Counted from the stretch's first letter, positions 27,047 through 36,809 are shown. The stretch: DNA of 64,000 bases from Acidibrevibacterium fodinaquatile (GCF_003352165.1 NZ_CP029176.1:744001-808000), one strand, 5' to 3'. Notes: generated from the sequence alone by a model not told the origin. Made by a program: numbers and translations.

Positions 27047-27520
27047 ATGACGCCGACACAACCGACACTGGAAGCCGTTTTCACCGCCGAGGTCACGGTC
27101 GGCGCCGCGATCGATGTCGGCGCCGGGAGTGTCCCCGGCACGCGGCGGCGCATCGTCCCGATCCTCGGCGGCACGGTGCGTGGGCCGCGCATGGTCGGCG
27201 AGATATTGACGATGGGGGCGGATTGGCAGCTGATCGAGGAAGAAGGCGCCATCACGCGGCTGGTCGCGCGCTACGCCATGCGGGCGAGCGACGGCACGAT
27301 CATCACCATCGTCAACCGCGCCATCCGGCGCGCCCCGGCGGCGATCATCGCGCGGCTCGCGGCGGGGGACGCGGTCGATCCGGCGCATTATTATTTCCGC
27401 GGCGCGCCGAGCTTTGAGGCGCCACCGGGGCCGCATCGCTGGCTCAGCGAAAGCCTCTTCGTCTGCTCTGGCGCCCGCGCGCCGCGCGCGGTGGTGATCG
27501 ATGTCTACCGCGTCGCTTAA
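27047..27520 (+). CDS. DUF3237 family protein
   Basis: 157 residues starting MTPTQPTLEAVFTAEV, with GGAAGGAAA upstream. PTLEAVFTAEVTVG, GTRRRIVPILGGTVRGPRM and GADWQLIEEEG match DUF3237, a small beta-barrel family of unknown function (UPF0311). The Tyr-rich HYYFRGAPSFEAP near the C-terminus is also conserved. It is divergent from the SMP-30 gene, with 93 nt between starts. Confidence 0.85.
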   Translation: MTPTQPTLEAVFTAEVTVGAAIDVGAGSVPGTRRRIVPILGGTVRGPRMVGEILTMGADWQLIEEEGAITRLVARYAMRASDGTIITIVNRAIRRAPAAIIARLAAGDAVDPAHYYFRGAPSFEAPPGPHRWLSESLFVCSGARAPRAVVIDVYRVA

Positions 27521-27547
27521 AGCGGGGGCAGGCGAGGGAGAAAATTT

Positions 27548-27655
27548 CTAGAGCAAGGTAGGTTTTGATTGAACCATCCTGTTCAATCAAAACCGGCCAA
27601 CGTGCTCGCCAAAATAGGGCTAGAGCGCGATCGACTTAAACCGATCGCGCTCTAG
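27548..27655. repeat. 108-bp dispersed repeat, copy 1 (two palindromes)
   Basis: Contains GGTTTTGATTGAA-CCATCCTG-TTCAATCAAAACC-type hairpin and a second palindrome around GAGCGCGATCG...CGATCGCGCTC. The reverse complement matches 63661-63768 with four mismatches over 108 bp. Its CTAG edge supplies the TAG stop codon of yraN. It also lies 28 nt after the DUF3237 stop. Confidence 0.9.
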
Positions 27656-28038
27656 TCTTCGGCGCGAAACGCATCGCTGATCCGCCGCAGGCGCCCGGCG
27701 CGGTCAACCACGATCACATCGAAGCGCACCCCGGCGCGGCCCCAGCCGGGCTGCGCTGCGAGCACGATTTCGGCCGCGGCGAGCAGGCGGCGGCGCTGGC
27801 GGAGCGAAAGCGAGGCCGCGGCCTCGGCAAGGCTCGCGCGGGTCTTGACCTCGACGAAGGCGAGCACGCCGGCGCGCTCGGCGATCAGGTCGATTTCGCC
27901 GGCGTCGGTCCGCAGCCGGCGCGCGAGCAACGTCCAGCCTTCGGCGAGGAGGGCCGCCGACGCGGCGTCCTCGGCGGCGCGGCCGCGGCGCTCGGCGCGC
28001 GCGCCGCGCTCAGCCCGCGGTGACGCGGGGGGGTTCAT
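27652..28038 (-). CDS. yraN: YraN family endonuclease-like protein (UPF0102)
   Basis: 128 residues starting MNPPASPRAERG. The nuclease-like core is present: AGEIDLIAER and FVEVKTR supply the D-(x)n-ExK residues of the restriction-endonuclease-like fold. QRRRLLAAAEIVLA follows as the conserved helix. Its cellular role is not established. It overlaps the 3' end of the AI-2E-type permease gene by 29 nt, so the two are co-translated. The stop codon lies in the 108-bp repeat. Confidence 0.88.
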   Translation of the reverse strand: MNPPASPRAERGARAERRGRAAEDAASAALLAEGWTLLARRLRTDAGEIDLIAERAGVLAFVEVKTRASLAEAAASLSLRQRRRLLAAAEIVLAAQPGWGRAGVRFDVIVVDRAGRLRRISDAFRAED

Positions 28039-29101
28039 GGACCGGCGGCGGCGGCACCGGCATGGCATTCGGATAGGGCTTGCCGCCTTTGGCGAATTCC
28101 TTGAGCAGGGAAAGCCCGACGCCGAGCAGCACCGGTCCGAGGAAAACCCCGAGCAGGCCAAACCCGATGGCGCCGCCAAGCACCCCGAGCACGGTCGGCA
28201 AGAACGGCAGCTGCGCGCCGCGGGCGATGAAATAAGGGCGGATGACGTGATCCAGCCCAGCCACCACGATCACCCCATAAAGCCCAAGAAAAATTGCATG
28301 CCCGGTCTCGCCGATACCGATCTGCCAAAGCATCACCGGGATCCAGACTAGCGGCGCGCCGATCGGCAAGGTCGCGAGAAAGCCGGCGATCAGGCCGAGC
28401 AGCGGCGCCCGCGGCACCGCGGTAAGCCAGAGGCCGCAAAATACCAACAACCCCTGCACGATGGCGTTGCCGAGAATGCCATAGACGGTGCCGCGCACGG
28501 TCTTGCCGATGACGGCGCGCAGCCGCGCCGCTTGCGGCCCGAACACCCGCTCCAGCGCCGCGACCAGCCAGACCCCGATCTTCTCGCCATGCAGATAGAA
28601 GAAAAAGCTGATGAAAAGCGCGAAACCGAAGCCCGCGACGCCATTGGCGATGCCGAGCAGAAGCCGCAAGCCCTCCTCGATGATGGTGCCGAAATAAGGG
28701 CGGAAAAACGCCACCATGACGTTGATGTCATCCGCCCAGCTATTCCAGAGATCGCGAAGCAGCGTCCCCGCGATGGGCAGCCGCGCGACCCAGGGCGGCG
28801 CCGCCGGCAATCCGTTTTGGAGCCCGGCCTGGATCGCAAGACGCAAATGCATGACGTCCTTGCCGCCGCCCGGCAAGGCGATGGCGAGCGGCAGTAACAC
28901 CAGCACCGTCGCCGCCAACACCATGGTCAGCGCGGCGAGCCACGGCGGCAGCCCGAAACGGCGCAGGCGCAGATGGACCGGCCAGCTCGCGAACACCAGG
29001 ATCGCCGCCCAAAGAATGGCCGAAAAAAACGGCGAGAGCACATAAAGGCAGCCCAACAGCAGGATGCCGAGCAGCGCCACCATCAAAATTCGTTCGGCCA
29101 C
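28010..29101 (-). CDS. AI-2E family (PerM-like) membrane transporter
   Basis: 363 residues with a GTG start (VAERILMVALLG), chosen because AGGAG lies about 8 nt upstream. About eight hydrophobic segments are visible. PIGAPLVWIPVMLW and GLDHVIRPYFIARGAQLPFLPTVLGVLGG is the conserved C-terminal signature of the AI-2E exporter/PerM family. Members export small molecules or exchange Na+/H+. It ends in a Pro-rich tail. The hemA stop lies only 28 nt downstream of this start on the same strand. Confidence 0.88.
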   Translation of the reverse strand: MAERILMVALLGILLLGCLYVLSPFFSAILWAAILVFASWPVHLRLRRFGLPPWLAALTMVLAATVLVLLPLAIALPGGGKDVMHLRLAIQAGLQNGLPAAPPWVARLPIAGTLLRDLWNSWADDINVMVAFFRPYFGTIIEEGLRLLLGIANGVAGFGFALFISFFFYLHGEKIGVWLVAALERVFGPQAARLRAVIGKTVRGTVYGILGNAIVQGLLVFCGLWLTAVPRAPLLGLIAGFLATLPIGAPLVWIPVMLWQIGIGETGHAIFLGLYGVIVVAGLDHVIRPYFIARGAQLPFLPTVLGVLGGAIGFGLLGVFLGPVLLGVGLSLLKEFAKGGKPYPNAMPVPPPPVHEPPRVTAG

Positions 29102-29129
29102 CCTGCCTCTCCTTTCGGGGCGCCTTGGC

Positions 29130-30341
29130 TTATGCCGCCTGCGACGTCCCGATCGCGAGCACGGCGCGGAGTGCGGCGATGAGATCATCCATCATCGCAT
29201 CGGTATGGAACGGGCCGGGGGTGAAGCGAAGGCGCTCGGTGCCGCGCGGCACCGTCGGATAGTTGATCGGCGTCACGTAAATGCCGAATTCGTCGAGCAG
29301 CCGCCGGCTCACCGCCTTGCAGCGCGCGGCATCGCCGATTTCCACCGGCACGATATGGCTCACCGAGGGGAGGCGCGGGATCCCGGCCTCATCGAAACGG
29401 CGTTTCAGGGTCTCGGCGCGCTCGAAAAGCTTTGCCCGCCGCTCGGGATGGGCGCGGACATAGCGGATCGAAGCGAGGGCAGCGGCGGCGATGACCGGCG
29501 GCAGCGAGGTCGTGAAAATGAACCCGGCGGCGGTCGAGCGGATGAAATCGATCACCTCGGCGCGGCCGGTGATATAGCCGCCATGGGTGCCGAACCCCTT
29601 GGCCAACGTCCCTTCGATGATGTCGATCTCACCGGCGACGCCGTCGCGCTCGGCAACCCCGCCGCCTTGCGGGCCATAGAGGCCGACGGCGTGGACCTCG
29701 TCGAGATAGGTCATGGCGCCGTATTTGCGCGCCAGCGCCGCGATCGCGCCGATCGGCGCGATATCGGCGTCCATCGAATAGACGCTCTCGAAGGCGATCA
29801 GCTTCGGCGCCGCCGCCGGCGCGGCGCGCAACAGATCCTCGAGATGGTCGAGATCATTGTGGCGGAAAATATGCCGCTTGGCCGGGCTGTGGCGCATGCC
29901 GGCGATCATCGAGGCGTGGTTTTTCGCGTCCGAAAACACTTCCCAGCCCGGCAGGCTGCCGAGAATGGTGGTCAGCGCGGCGTCGTTCGAGACGTAGCCT
30001 GAGGTGAACAAAAGCGCCGCCTCCTTGCCGTGGAGATCGGCGAGTTCGGCCTCGAGCGCGTCGTGCAGCGGGCTGGTGCCGGCGATGTTGCGGGTGCCAC
30101 CCGCGCCGACGCCGTGGCTCCGCGCCGCAGCGCACGCGGCTTCCATCGTGACTTCGGCAATGCCCATCCCGAGATAATCGTTGGCGGACCAGACCGTGAC
30201 ATCGCGCTTGCGCCCATCCTGCTCCCATTCATAGACCGGGAAGCGTTCGGCGTTGCGGCCGAGCGGGGTGAAGCTGCGATAGCGGCCCTGGGCGCGGATA
30301 TCGGCGAGGGCCTGATGGCAAAGCGCGTGAAAAGCGTGCAT
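29130..30341 (-). CDS. hemA: 5-aminolevulinate synthase
   Basis: 403 residues, the usual length. It condenses glycine and succinyl-CoA to 5-aminolevulinate, first step of the C4 heme route used by alphaproteobacteria. [46 protein letters not shown] and [15 protein letters not shown] (PLP lysine) are all diagnostic. hemB, for the next step, is encoded 11 kb away in the window. The upstream 30342-30598 interval likely contains its promoter, but no convincing box was found. Confidence 0.97.
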   Translation of the reverse strand: MHAFHALCHQALADIRAQGRYRSFTPLGRNAERFPVYEWEQDGRKRDVTVWSANDYLGMGIAEVTMEAACAAARSHGVGAGGTRNIAGTSPLHDALEAELADLHGKEAALLFTSGYVSNDAALTTILGSLPGWEVFSDAKNHASMIAGMRHSPAKRHIFRHNDLDHLEDLLRAAPAAAPKLIAFESVYSMDADIAPIGAIAALARKYGAMTYLDEVHAVGLYGPQGGGVAERDGVAGEIDIIEGTLAKGFGTHGGYITGRAEVIDFIRSTAAGFIFTTSLPPVIAAAALASIRYVRAHPERRAKLFERAETLKRRFDEAGIPRLPSVSHIVPVEIGDAARCKAVSRRLLDEFGIYVTPINYPTVPRGTERLRFTPGPFHTDAMMDDLIAALRAVLAIGTSQAA

Positions 30342-30598
30342 GATGTTCGTCGGTTACCCCGATTTGCCCCCCGGCCCTGGTCCTCTGGCCCATCCTCACC
30401 GAACGCATTTCTCAGCGAACCGATTTCCGGCGGGCGGGCCTTGCGCCCTTCGGCCCCGCGCGGCGGGGCCCTGGCGTCTCGCCCCTATATTCCCTTGCGG
30501 CCAGCGGGGGCAAGAGCGGCGCGGGATCGAGGGGCGGGATTAATCGGGTCTTTACCTTGCGGTGATGAAATCGCCTTCCCGCAAGCCGCAGGTGGCCC

Positions 30599-32518
30599 AT
30601 GACCCTTGATGAGATGCTCGAAAACGCCTCCACGCTGCAGCAATCCGGCGCCGTGGAGGCGGCGGAGCGGGCCTATCTCCTCGCCATCAGCCATTTTCCC
30701 GATAGCGCCGAGGCGCGTTATCGGCGGGGGCTTTTGCATCTCGCAGAGAGCCGCGCGGCAACCGCGGCGATCCTGTTCCGCCAGGCGCTGGCTTTGGCCC
30801 CGTCGCCGCGGTTTTATCTTTCCCTCGGCGCCGCCCTTGAGCTCGATGGGCAGGCCCAGGCCGCTGCCGCCGCGTATCGCGTGGCGGTCACCGCCACCCC
30901 TGATTTCGTCGAGGCCAAATTCGGCCTTGGCCGCTGCCAGCAGATGATGGGCCAGATCGAGGCCGCCATCGTCACCTATCAGGACGTGTTGGCGGCGCGG
31001 CCAGATTCGTCGGCGGTCTGGTTCAATCTCGGCATGGCGCTTTATGCGCTCCATCGCCCGGCCGACGCCGCCCGCGCTTTCCGCGCCGCCGTCACCAGCG
31101 CGCCCGACAATGCCGAAGCCTGGGTCAATCTCGCTTTCATGCTCGAACGCGCCGATCAGCCGGAGGCGGCGCTGGCCGCCTGCGAGGAGGCCCGCGCCGC
31201 CGGCGTCAATCGCCCCACGCTCCTCGTCAATCAGGCGAGCGCGCTCCGCGCGCTTGGGCGTTTCGAGGCGGCGCTCGCGGTCTGCAGCGAGGCTTTGCGC
31301 GAAGCCCCGGGCGAGGCCGCTGCCTACGCGACCTTGACCGCGACGCTCAGCGACATGGGTCACCATGACCGCGCGATCGCCGCCGCCGATCTCGCCCTCG
31401 AACACCATCCCGACCCTGCCCCCGCCGATCGCGCCGGCCTGGCCCGCATCGTCGGCAACAAGGGCCTTGCCCTGCTCTATCTCGGCCGGCTCGAAGAGGC
31501 GATCGTGACGCTGCGCGAGGCCGTTGCCGCCAATCCGGCGGACGCCGATATCGCGGTCAATCTCGGCCTCGCCCTCCTTTCCAGCGGCACCCACATGCGG
31601 GAGGGCTTCGCCCTGTTCGAGCGCCGCCGCGAGCAGGGGGCGACGGCGCCGCGCGGATTTTCCGAAGCCTTCTGGCAGGGCGAGGATATCGCCGGGCGCA
31701 CGATCCTCCTCCATGCCGAGGAGGGGTTCGGCGACACGCTGCAATTCGTCCGTTATGCGCCGCTGGTCGCGGCCCGCGGGGCGCGCGTCATCCTCGAAGT
31801 GCCGCCGCCGCTGGTCCGGCTCTGCGCCGGGCTGCCGGGGGTAACACAGGTGGTCGCGACCGGTGCGGCGTTGCCGGCGTTTGACTGCCATTGCCCGCTG
31901 CTCAGCCTGCCGCATGTTTTTGGGACCACGCTCGAAACCATTCCCGCCGCCATTCCCTATCTCGCCGCCGATCCCGCCCTCGTCAGGGAGTGGGCGACCC
32001 GTCTGCCACCCGGCCCGGGCTTGCGCGTCGGCCTGGTTTGGGCCGGGCATGCGCAAGCGCAGCGCGCCTATGCCCACCGGGTCGATCCGCGTCGCTCGCT
32101 GCCGCTCGCCGCTCTCGCCCCGCTCGGCGCGGTGCCGGGGATTGCTTTCGTCAGCCTCCAGAAGGGGCCACCGGCGAACGAGCTTGCCCATCCGCCCTTC
32201 ACGATCAACGACCCGATGGCGGAGGTGCGGGATTTCGCCGATACCGCCGCCCTCATCGCCGGGCTCGATCTGGTGATCTCGGTCGACACCGCGGTCGCGC
32301 ATCTCGCCGGCGCGCTCGGCAAGCCGGTCTGGATGCTGTCGCGCTTTGACGCCTGTTGGCGCTGGCTCCGCGCGCGGAGCGACAGCCCGTGGTATCCGAC
32401 GCTCCGCGTCTATCGCCAGCCGAGCCCCGGCGAGTGGGCACCGGCGATCGCCACCCTCACCGCCGATCTCGCGCGGCTCGCCCGCCAGAGCGCGGATGCC
32501 ACCGCGCGCGCCGCCTGA
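30599..32518 (+). CDS. TPR protein with C-terminal glycosyltransferase-9-like domain
   Basis: 639 residues. AGGTGG precedes the ATG. Residues about 1-320 are at least seven tetratricopeptide repeats (e.g. SSAVWFNLGMALYALHRPAD, NAEAWVNLAFMLERADQPE). Residues about 335-639 resemble heptosyltransferase (GT9) cores: ILLHAEEGFGDTLQFVRYA near the start and SVDTAVAHLAGALGKPVWML, the donor-binding motif. Proteins of this layout are common in alphaproteobacteria and may glycosylate or count substrates like eukaryotic O-GlcNAc transferase; that role is unproven here. Confidence 0.8.
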   Translation: MTLDEMLENASTLQQSGAVEAAERAYLLAISHFPDSAEARYRRGLLHLAESRAATAAILFRQALALAPSPRFYLSLGAALELDGQAQAAAAAYRVAVTATPDFVEAKFGLGRCQQMMGQIEAAIVTYQDVLAARPDSSAVWFNLGMALYALHRPADAARAFRAAVTSAPDNAEAWVNLAFMLERADQPEAALAACEEARAAGVNRPTLLVNQASALRALGRFEAALAVCSEALREAPGEAAAYATLTATLSDMGHHDRAIAAADLALEHHPDPAPADRAGLARIVGNKGLALLYLGRLEEAIVTLREAVAANPADADIAVNLGLALLSSGTHMREGFALFERRREQGATAPRGFSEAFWQGEDIAGRTILLHAEEGFGDTLQFVRYAPLVAARGARVILEVPPPLVRLCAGLPGVTQVVATGAALPAFDCHCPLLSLPHVFGTTLETIPAAIPYLAADPALVREWATRLPPGPGLRVGLVWAGHAQAQRAYAHRVDPRRSLPLAALAPLGAVPGIAFVSLQKGPPANELAHPPFTINDPMAEVRDFADTAALIAGLDLVISVDTAVAHLAGALGKPVWMLSRFDACWRWLRARSDSPWYPTLRVYRQPSPGEWAPAIATLTADLARLARQSADATARAA

Positions 32519-32563
32519 CCCCGCGCCCCCTGATCTCGCGCTCCCTGATCTCTGCCGTTGTGA

Positions 32564-33823
32564 CTATCCCAGCGCCTGCCTGACCCACTCCGCCCAGGTG
32601 AGCGTCGCCGCGTCGTCATCGAAGCGGCCGACGATCTGCGCGCCGAGCGGCATGCCGTTCGGCCCCTTGCCGGCAGGGACGGTGACGCACGGAACATGGA
32701 GGCTGGTCCAAAGATAATTGAACGCCGGATCGCCGGTGAAATCGAGGCCGAGCGGCGCCTCGCCGGGGGCGGCGGGGGTGACGAGAATGTCGAGCCCCTC
32801 GATCGCCGCCGGGAAGGCGGCACGGCAGCGGCGCAGCGTCGCCCGCGCGGCAAACAGGCTCTCGGGCGCCGCCGCCATGCCGGCGGTGAGCCGCTCGGTG
32901 AGCGCGCGGCTGAGTTTCGCGGGATGGGTGAACAACTCCCAGGCCAGCGCCCGCGCCGCCTCGGCGTTCATCACCAAAGGATGCGCCTCCGCCAATGCTG
33001 CGAACTCGGCCGGCAATTCACGCGCTTCGACGTGGGCTCCGGCACGCCGGAGGCGGGTTTCGGCCTCGGCGAGGAGGGCGACGGTCTCGGGCGCCGCGAG
33101 CGGCCAGGAGGGCGAGCGGCAGATCCCGATGCGCGGCGCGCGCTCCGGCTTGCGCTCGGGATCGCCAAGGGCGCGCCCGCCCAGCGTTCCCGCGAGCAGC
33201 GCGCCATCGGCGACGCTGCGGGCAAAGACGCCGATCGTATCGAGGCTTTCGGCGAGCGGCTTGAGCCCGGCGCGGTTGATGGTGCCGAAGCTCGGCTTGA
33301 AGCCGACGACGCCGCAATAGGCCGCCGGGCGGATGACGCTGCCGGCGGTTTGCGTCCCGAGCGCGAAGGGGAAATACCCGGCCGCAACCCCGGCCGCCGA
33401 GCCGCTGCTCGAGCCGCCGGGGGTGCGCGCCGGGTCATGCGGGTTGGCGGTGGGGCCGGGATGGCGATAGGCAAATTCGGTCGTCACGGTTTTGCCGATC
33501 ACCACAGCGCCACTCGCCCGCGCCCAAGCGATGGCGGCGGCATCGGCGCGCGGGCGATGGCCGTGCCAAATCGGCGAGCCATAGGCGCTTGGCATGTCGG
33601 CGGTGTCGAAGACATCCTTGACCCCGAGCGGCAGGCCATGGAGCGGCCCCGGCATTGGCCGCCGGGAGGGTAGCGCGGGGTCGAGATAGGCATAGATGTG
33701 CAGCCGCGCCTCGTGCTGCGCCGCGCGCGCGAGGCAGGCATCAAGCAGCGCCGCCGGGGTCAGGCTTCCGGCATTGATGCGGTGGCGCGCTTGGCTTGCG
33801 GTGAGATCGGCGGGATCGGACAT
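32564..33823 (-). CDS. Amidase signature family enzyme
   Basis: 419 residues. The Ser-cisSer-Lys triad is visible: K69 in GVKDVFD, the cis-Ser in PGGSSSGSA (near 138-140) and the nucleophile S162 in GTQTAGSVIRP. It hydrolyses a C-N bond of an amide; the substrate is not evident. The signature and length do not favour GatA (no gatB/C nearby, and GatA is longer). Transcribed alone. Confidence 0.9.
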   Translation of the reverse strand: MSDPADLTASQARHRINAGSLTPAALLDACLARAAQHEARLHIYAYLDPALPSRRPMPGPLHGLPLGVKDVFDTADMPSAYGSPIWHGHRPRADAAAIAWARASGAVVIGKTVTTEFAYRHPGPTANPHDPARTPGGSSSGSAAGVAAGYFPFALGTQTAGSVIRPAAYCGVVGFKPSFGTINRAGLKPLAESLDTIGVFARSVADGALLAGTLGGRALGDPERKPERAPRIGICRSPSWPLAAPETVALLAEAETRLRRAGAHVEARELPAEFAALAEAHPLVMNAEAARALAWELFTHPAKLSRALTERLTAGMAAAPESLFAARATLRRCRAAFPAAIEGLDILVTPAAPGEAPLGLDFTGDPAFNYLWTSLHVPCVTVPAGKGPNGMPLGAQIVGRFDDDAATLTWAEWVRQALG

Positions 33824-33954
33824 CGGGGACTCCTTCCGCGGCGAGGCGTGCGCCGCATTCTTGGGGACACGGCATCATCGGGCTGGCGGAACGACGCGCC
33901 AAGGTCCATTTTGCACGCATGGGCAGGGGCGTATCCCTCGGAGATCTTCACATC

Positions 33955-34299
33955 ATGGTCACTTCGCTGCGCGTGATGGCGCCTTTTCTTCTCCTACTCG
34001 GGCTCGGCGGCTGCGCCACCCAGAAGCAAAGTCCCGCCGAGCAGGCGGCGATCGAGGAATGTCGCCAGCAGGTCGATAAGGCCTATATGCAGCAAAATCC
34101 CGATGCTCTTTACAAACAGGACATGTATGCCAACAGCACGCGGGATGCGCCGAACGCGACCTATGGCCTGATGGGGGTTTCCGGTGCTGGTCTCGGCGCG
34201 GTTTATGACCGCAATCAGGCGCTGGAGAATTGCTTGATCCAGAAAGGCGTGCCGCCGCAGGCGCCGAGCGTCCAGCCCTGGCTGCCGGTGGCGCCGTAA
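33955..34299 (+). CDS. Small predicted lipoprotein
   Basis: 114 residues with GGAGAT about 10 nt upstream. MVTSLRVMAPFLLLLGLGGCATQ is a type II signal peptide with lipobox LGGC. The mature part has two further cysteines (EECRQQ and ENCLIQ) and NATYGLMGVSGAGLG. It is likely an outer-membrane or inner-membrane anchored lipoprotein. It was not assigned to a family. A hairpin follows its stop. Confidence 0.7.
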   Translation: MVTSLRVMAPFLLLLGLGGCATQKQSPAEQAAIEECRQQVDKAYMQQNPDALYKQDMYANSTRDAPNATYGLMGVSGAGLGAVYDRNQALENCLIQKGVPPQAPSVQPWLPVAP

Positions 34300-34310
34300 C
34301 GCGAACAGAC

Positions 34311-34355
34311 AAAAGTCTTTTTGCTTCTTTTTCTTCAGAAAAAGAAGTCTTTTCT
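34311..34355. terminator. A/T-rich hairpin, family B copy
   Basis: CTTCTTTTTCT-TC-AGAAAAAGAAG (34324-34347) is a perfect 11-bp stem flanked by AAAAGTCTTTTTG. It is an inverted-orientation relative of the copy at 36737. It lies between the convergent lipoprotein and penicillin acylase gene ends. Confidence 0.75.
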
Positions 34356-34374
34356 AACGCCCCCTCTGTCTCCC

Positions 34375-36699
34375 TCACGGCGTGAGGGTAAGGCGCGCGG
34401 TGACGCTGTCTGGCGTCGCGGGCAGGGTGATCGCGGCACCGTCGCGCCAAAGCGTGAGCAGATCGGCGGCATGGCGGCTGAGGAGATTGCCGCTCTCGCC
34501 GGGGGCGATGATGAAGCGGCTATTGTCCGGGTTCGCGAGGTCATAGACGCCGCGATAGGAGGGGCCGTGGACGGCATCGAGACTCTCCGGCGCCATCGCC
34601 GCGCGGTCGATGGTTGCATCATCGCCGCCATCGGCGATGCGAAAGGTCGCAAGCCGCCCGAGCCCGGGCATGCGCGAGAGCAGCGGGTGGGCGAAAACCG
34701 CCTGATGCGCGACCCCCCAGCGCCAGGCGCGCGGATCGGGCCCATAGGCGCGGGCGAGATCGCCGGTCGCGTCTTCGAGAGCGCGCAGCAGGAGCGGCGT
34801 GCAATCGCCGTCGCACCAGGTCGCAGCCCCTGCCGGCGTGAACAAGGAGGCGGTGAATTCGAGGAAAGGCGCCGCCGGATCGCCTTGCCTGACGCCCGCC
34901 GCGCTGAGCACCAAGGCGGCGAAGCGCCGCATCCAGGCGTTGAAGATCAGGGGCTCCGGCCGCGCCAGGTCCATCTGCCCCTGCCAGCCGGCAAGCAGCC
35001 CAAGCGCGGTTGCGGCAAGGCCCGGCGGCGGTGCCAGCGCCCGCAGCGCCGGCAGAATTTCGGCGGCGAAAGCGCTGGTGGTGTCAGCCTGGATTGCCGA
35101 GACGTCGGCGACCGACAGCGTTCCCTTGGCGGCGAGCAGGGCGCGGATGCGCCGGGCCCGCCAATCGCCTGGCCAATCCTCGCCGAGGAAAGCGCCACCG
35201 GGCAGTGGCGCGATCTCCTCATTGGCATTGACGAGGTGCCCGCTCGGGGGCGCGATGCTATGCGGCAGTGCCGCGCCCGAAGCCCAGCCGATCCAGTCAT
35301 GGGCGGTATCGGCGCCGTTTTGCGGCGGGAAATCCTCGGGGTGGCGGCGGATCGGGACGCGGCCGGTGACGAAAAGGGCGATCCGGGTGCGATCGGCGAC
35401 CATCAAATTCTGCACCGGGGCACTGATTTGCGGCGCCGCTTCGCCCGCTTCCTCGACTGATTGCGCGTGATCGAGGGCGTAGAGCCCGCTGGCTGCGGTC
35501 CCGAGGCCGGCGAGATTGGCCATCGCGACGGCGAGAAGGCGGGTCTCGCCGGGAATAAGATCGCTGATCACCGGGCCGTGGCGGGTCGCGCGCACCGTCA
35601 GCACCACGTCTGGCGCGCCGCGCACCTTGATCCGCTCCTCGCGCAGGCCGAACGCGAGCGGGCCGGTCGGGCCGAGATAATGGCCGGGATCGATCGGGGT
35701 TTCGACGAACACATCCTCGGTATCGGCGCTGTTGGAGGTGAAGCTCCAGGCGATATGGCCGTTCTGGCCGAGGACGAGGAACGGCACGCCGGGAACCGTC
35801 GCCCCCGTCCAGACACCTGCCGGGGTTGCGATGCGCGCGAGATACCAGAGGCCCGGGAAACTGAACCCGAGATGCGGATCGCCGGCGAGCAGCGGCGCCC
35901 CGGTCGCGCTATGGGCGCCATCGACCGCCCAGGCGTTCGATTCTTCGGCCGGCGCATTGAACGGCGCTGGAAGCAGCGGCATCGCCGCGAGCAGCCGGCC
36001 GGCAAGCGCGGCGAAACGCACGTCGCGCGCGGCCGCATCGGGTCTCCCGGCGGTCGCTTGCGCCGGCCATAGCGCCCGGATGCGCGCGGGCGTCAGCTTG
36101 GGATTGGCGGCGAGCGCGATCCGGGCCAGCTCCACCCGCTCATTGGCGGCGAGATACCAGCCCATGAGATGGCCCCACAGCAGCGAATCGACCGGGGTCC
36201 AGGGATCGAGATGGCGGAAGAAAATACATTCGAGACAGGCATAGCGCCCGCGCGCATCGAGCCAGGCATTGACGCCGGCGGCATAGGCGTCGAGATCGGC
36301 GCGCACCGCCGGCGGCAGCGTGCGATATTCCACCTCCGCGTCCTGACGCAGACCAAGGGTGCGCATCAGGCGATCGCTGCCGAGGCCGGCGGGGCCGACC
36401 CATTCCGCAAGCCGCCCGGAAACCGTGCGCCGCATCAGCTCCATCTGAAACAGCCGGTCACGGGCATGGGCATAGCCGAGGGCGAGCGCGGCGTCGGCCT
36501 CGCTCGCGGCCTCGATGCGCGCGATACCGTGGCTGTCGAAGCTCACCGCGACCGGCGCGCTGAGTGCCGGGATGCGCAGCGTTTCGCGCGCCGGCGGCAA
36601 GGTATGCCACGCCATCCCGCCGGCGATGACGAGCGCGAAAAGCAGCACGCTCGCGCCCCCGCCGATCAGCCGCCGCGTCAGCCGCAGTGCCTTCTTCAT
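34375..36699 (-). CDS. Penicillin acylase family protein
   Basis: 774 residues. GAGGGAC precedes the start MKKALRLTRRLIGG; this drops a 45-residue extension made of hairpin DNA. An N-terminal membrane segment or signal (ASVLLFALVIAGGMAW) targets it to the periplasm. The precursor is cut before the nucleophile Ser in EESNAWAVDGAHS to give alpha and beta chains, as in Ntn hydrolases. NADPxLGF-like AGDPHLGFSFPGLWY and FTSNSADTEDVF follow. Substrates of such enzymes include penicillin side-chain amides, cephalosporins and acyl-homoserine lactones; the sequence does not tell which. Confidence 0.92.
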   Translation of the reverse strand: MKKALRLTRRLIGGGASVLLFALVIAGGMAWHTLPPARETLRIPALSAPVAVSFDSHGIARIEAASEADAALALGYAHARDRLFQMELMRRTVSGRLAEWVGPAGLGSDRLMRTLGLRQDAEVEYRTLPPAVRADLDAYAAGVNAWLDARGRYACLECIFFRHLDPWTPVDSLLWGHLMGWYLAANERVELARIALAANPKLTPARIRALWPAQATAGRPDAAARDVRFAALAGRLLAAMPLLPAPFNAPAEESNAWAVDGAHSATGAPLLAGDPHLGFSFPGLWYLARIATPAGVWTGATVPGVPFLVLGQNGHIAWSFTSNSADTEDVFVETPIDPGHYLGPTGPLAFGLREERIKVRGAPDVVLTVRATRHGPVISDLIPGETRLLAVAMANLAGLGTAASGLYALDHAQSVEEAGEAAPQISAPVQNLMVADRTRIALFVTGRVPIRRHPEDFPPQNGADTAHDWIGWASGAALPHSIAPPSGHLVNANEEIAPLPGGAFLGEDWPGDWRARRIRALLAAKGTLSVADVSAIQADTTSAFAAEILPALRALAPPPGLAATALGLLAGWQGQMDLARPEPLIFNAWMRRFAALVLSAAGVRQGDPAAPFLEFTASLFTPAGAATWCDGDCTPLLLRALEDATGDLARAYGPDPRAWRWGVAHQAVFAHPLLSRMPGLGRLATFRIADGGDDATIDRAAMAPESLDAVHGPSYRGVYDLANPDNSRFIIAPGESGNLLSRHAADLLTLWRDGAAITLPATPDSVTARLTLTP

Positions 36700-36736
36700 C
36701 GTCCCTCGCGCAGCGGTTTCAAATAAAGATAAAAAA

Positions 36737-36761
36737 CTTCTTTTTCTGGAAGAAAAAGAAG
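36737..36761. terminator. A/T-rich hairpin, family B copy
   Basis: CTTCTTTTTCT-GGA-AGAAAAAGAAG is a perfect 11-bp stem, followed by CAAAAAGACTT. It lies upstream of the penicillin acylase gene and downstream of the aldehyde dehydrogenase gene (both leftward), next to another hairpin at 36810. Confidence 0.7.
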
Positions 36762-36809
36762 CAAAAAGACTTCTGTCCCGGTTTCTCGGAGCGGCCAATA
36801 CCCCAGAAA

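Noticed and set aside
30485-32302. A 605-codon open frame antisense to the TPR protein gene.
   Set aside because: Shadow composition (Arg/Gly/Asp/His-rich); the plus-strand TPR and GT9-like motifs are clear.
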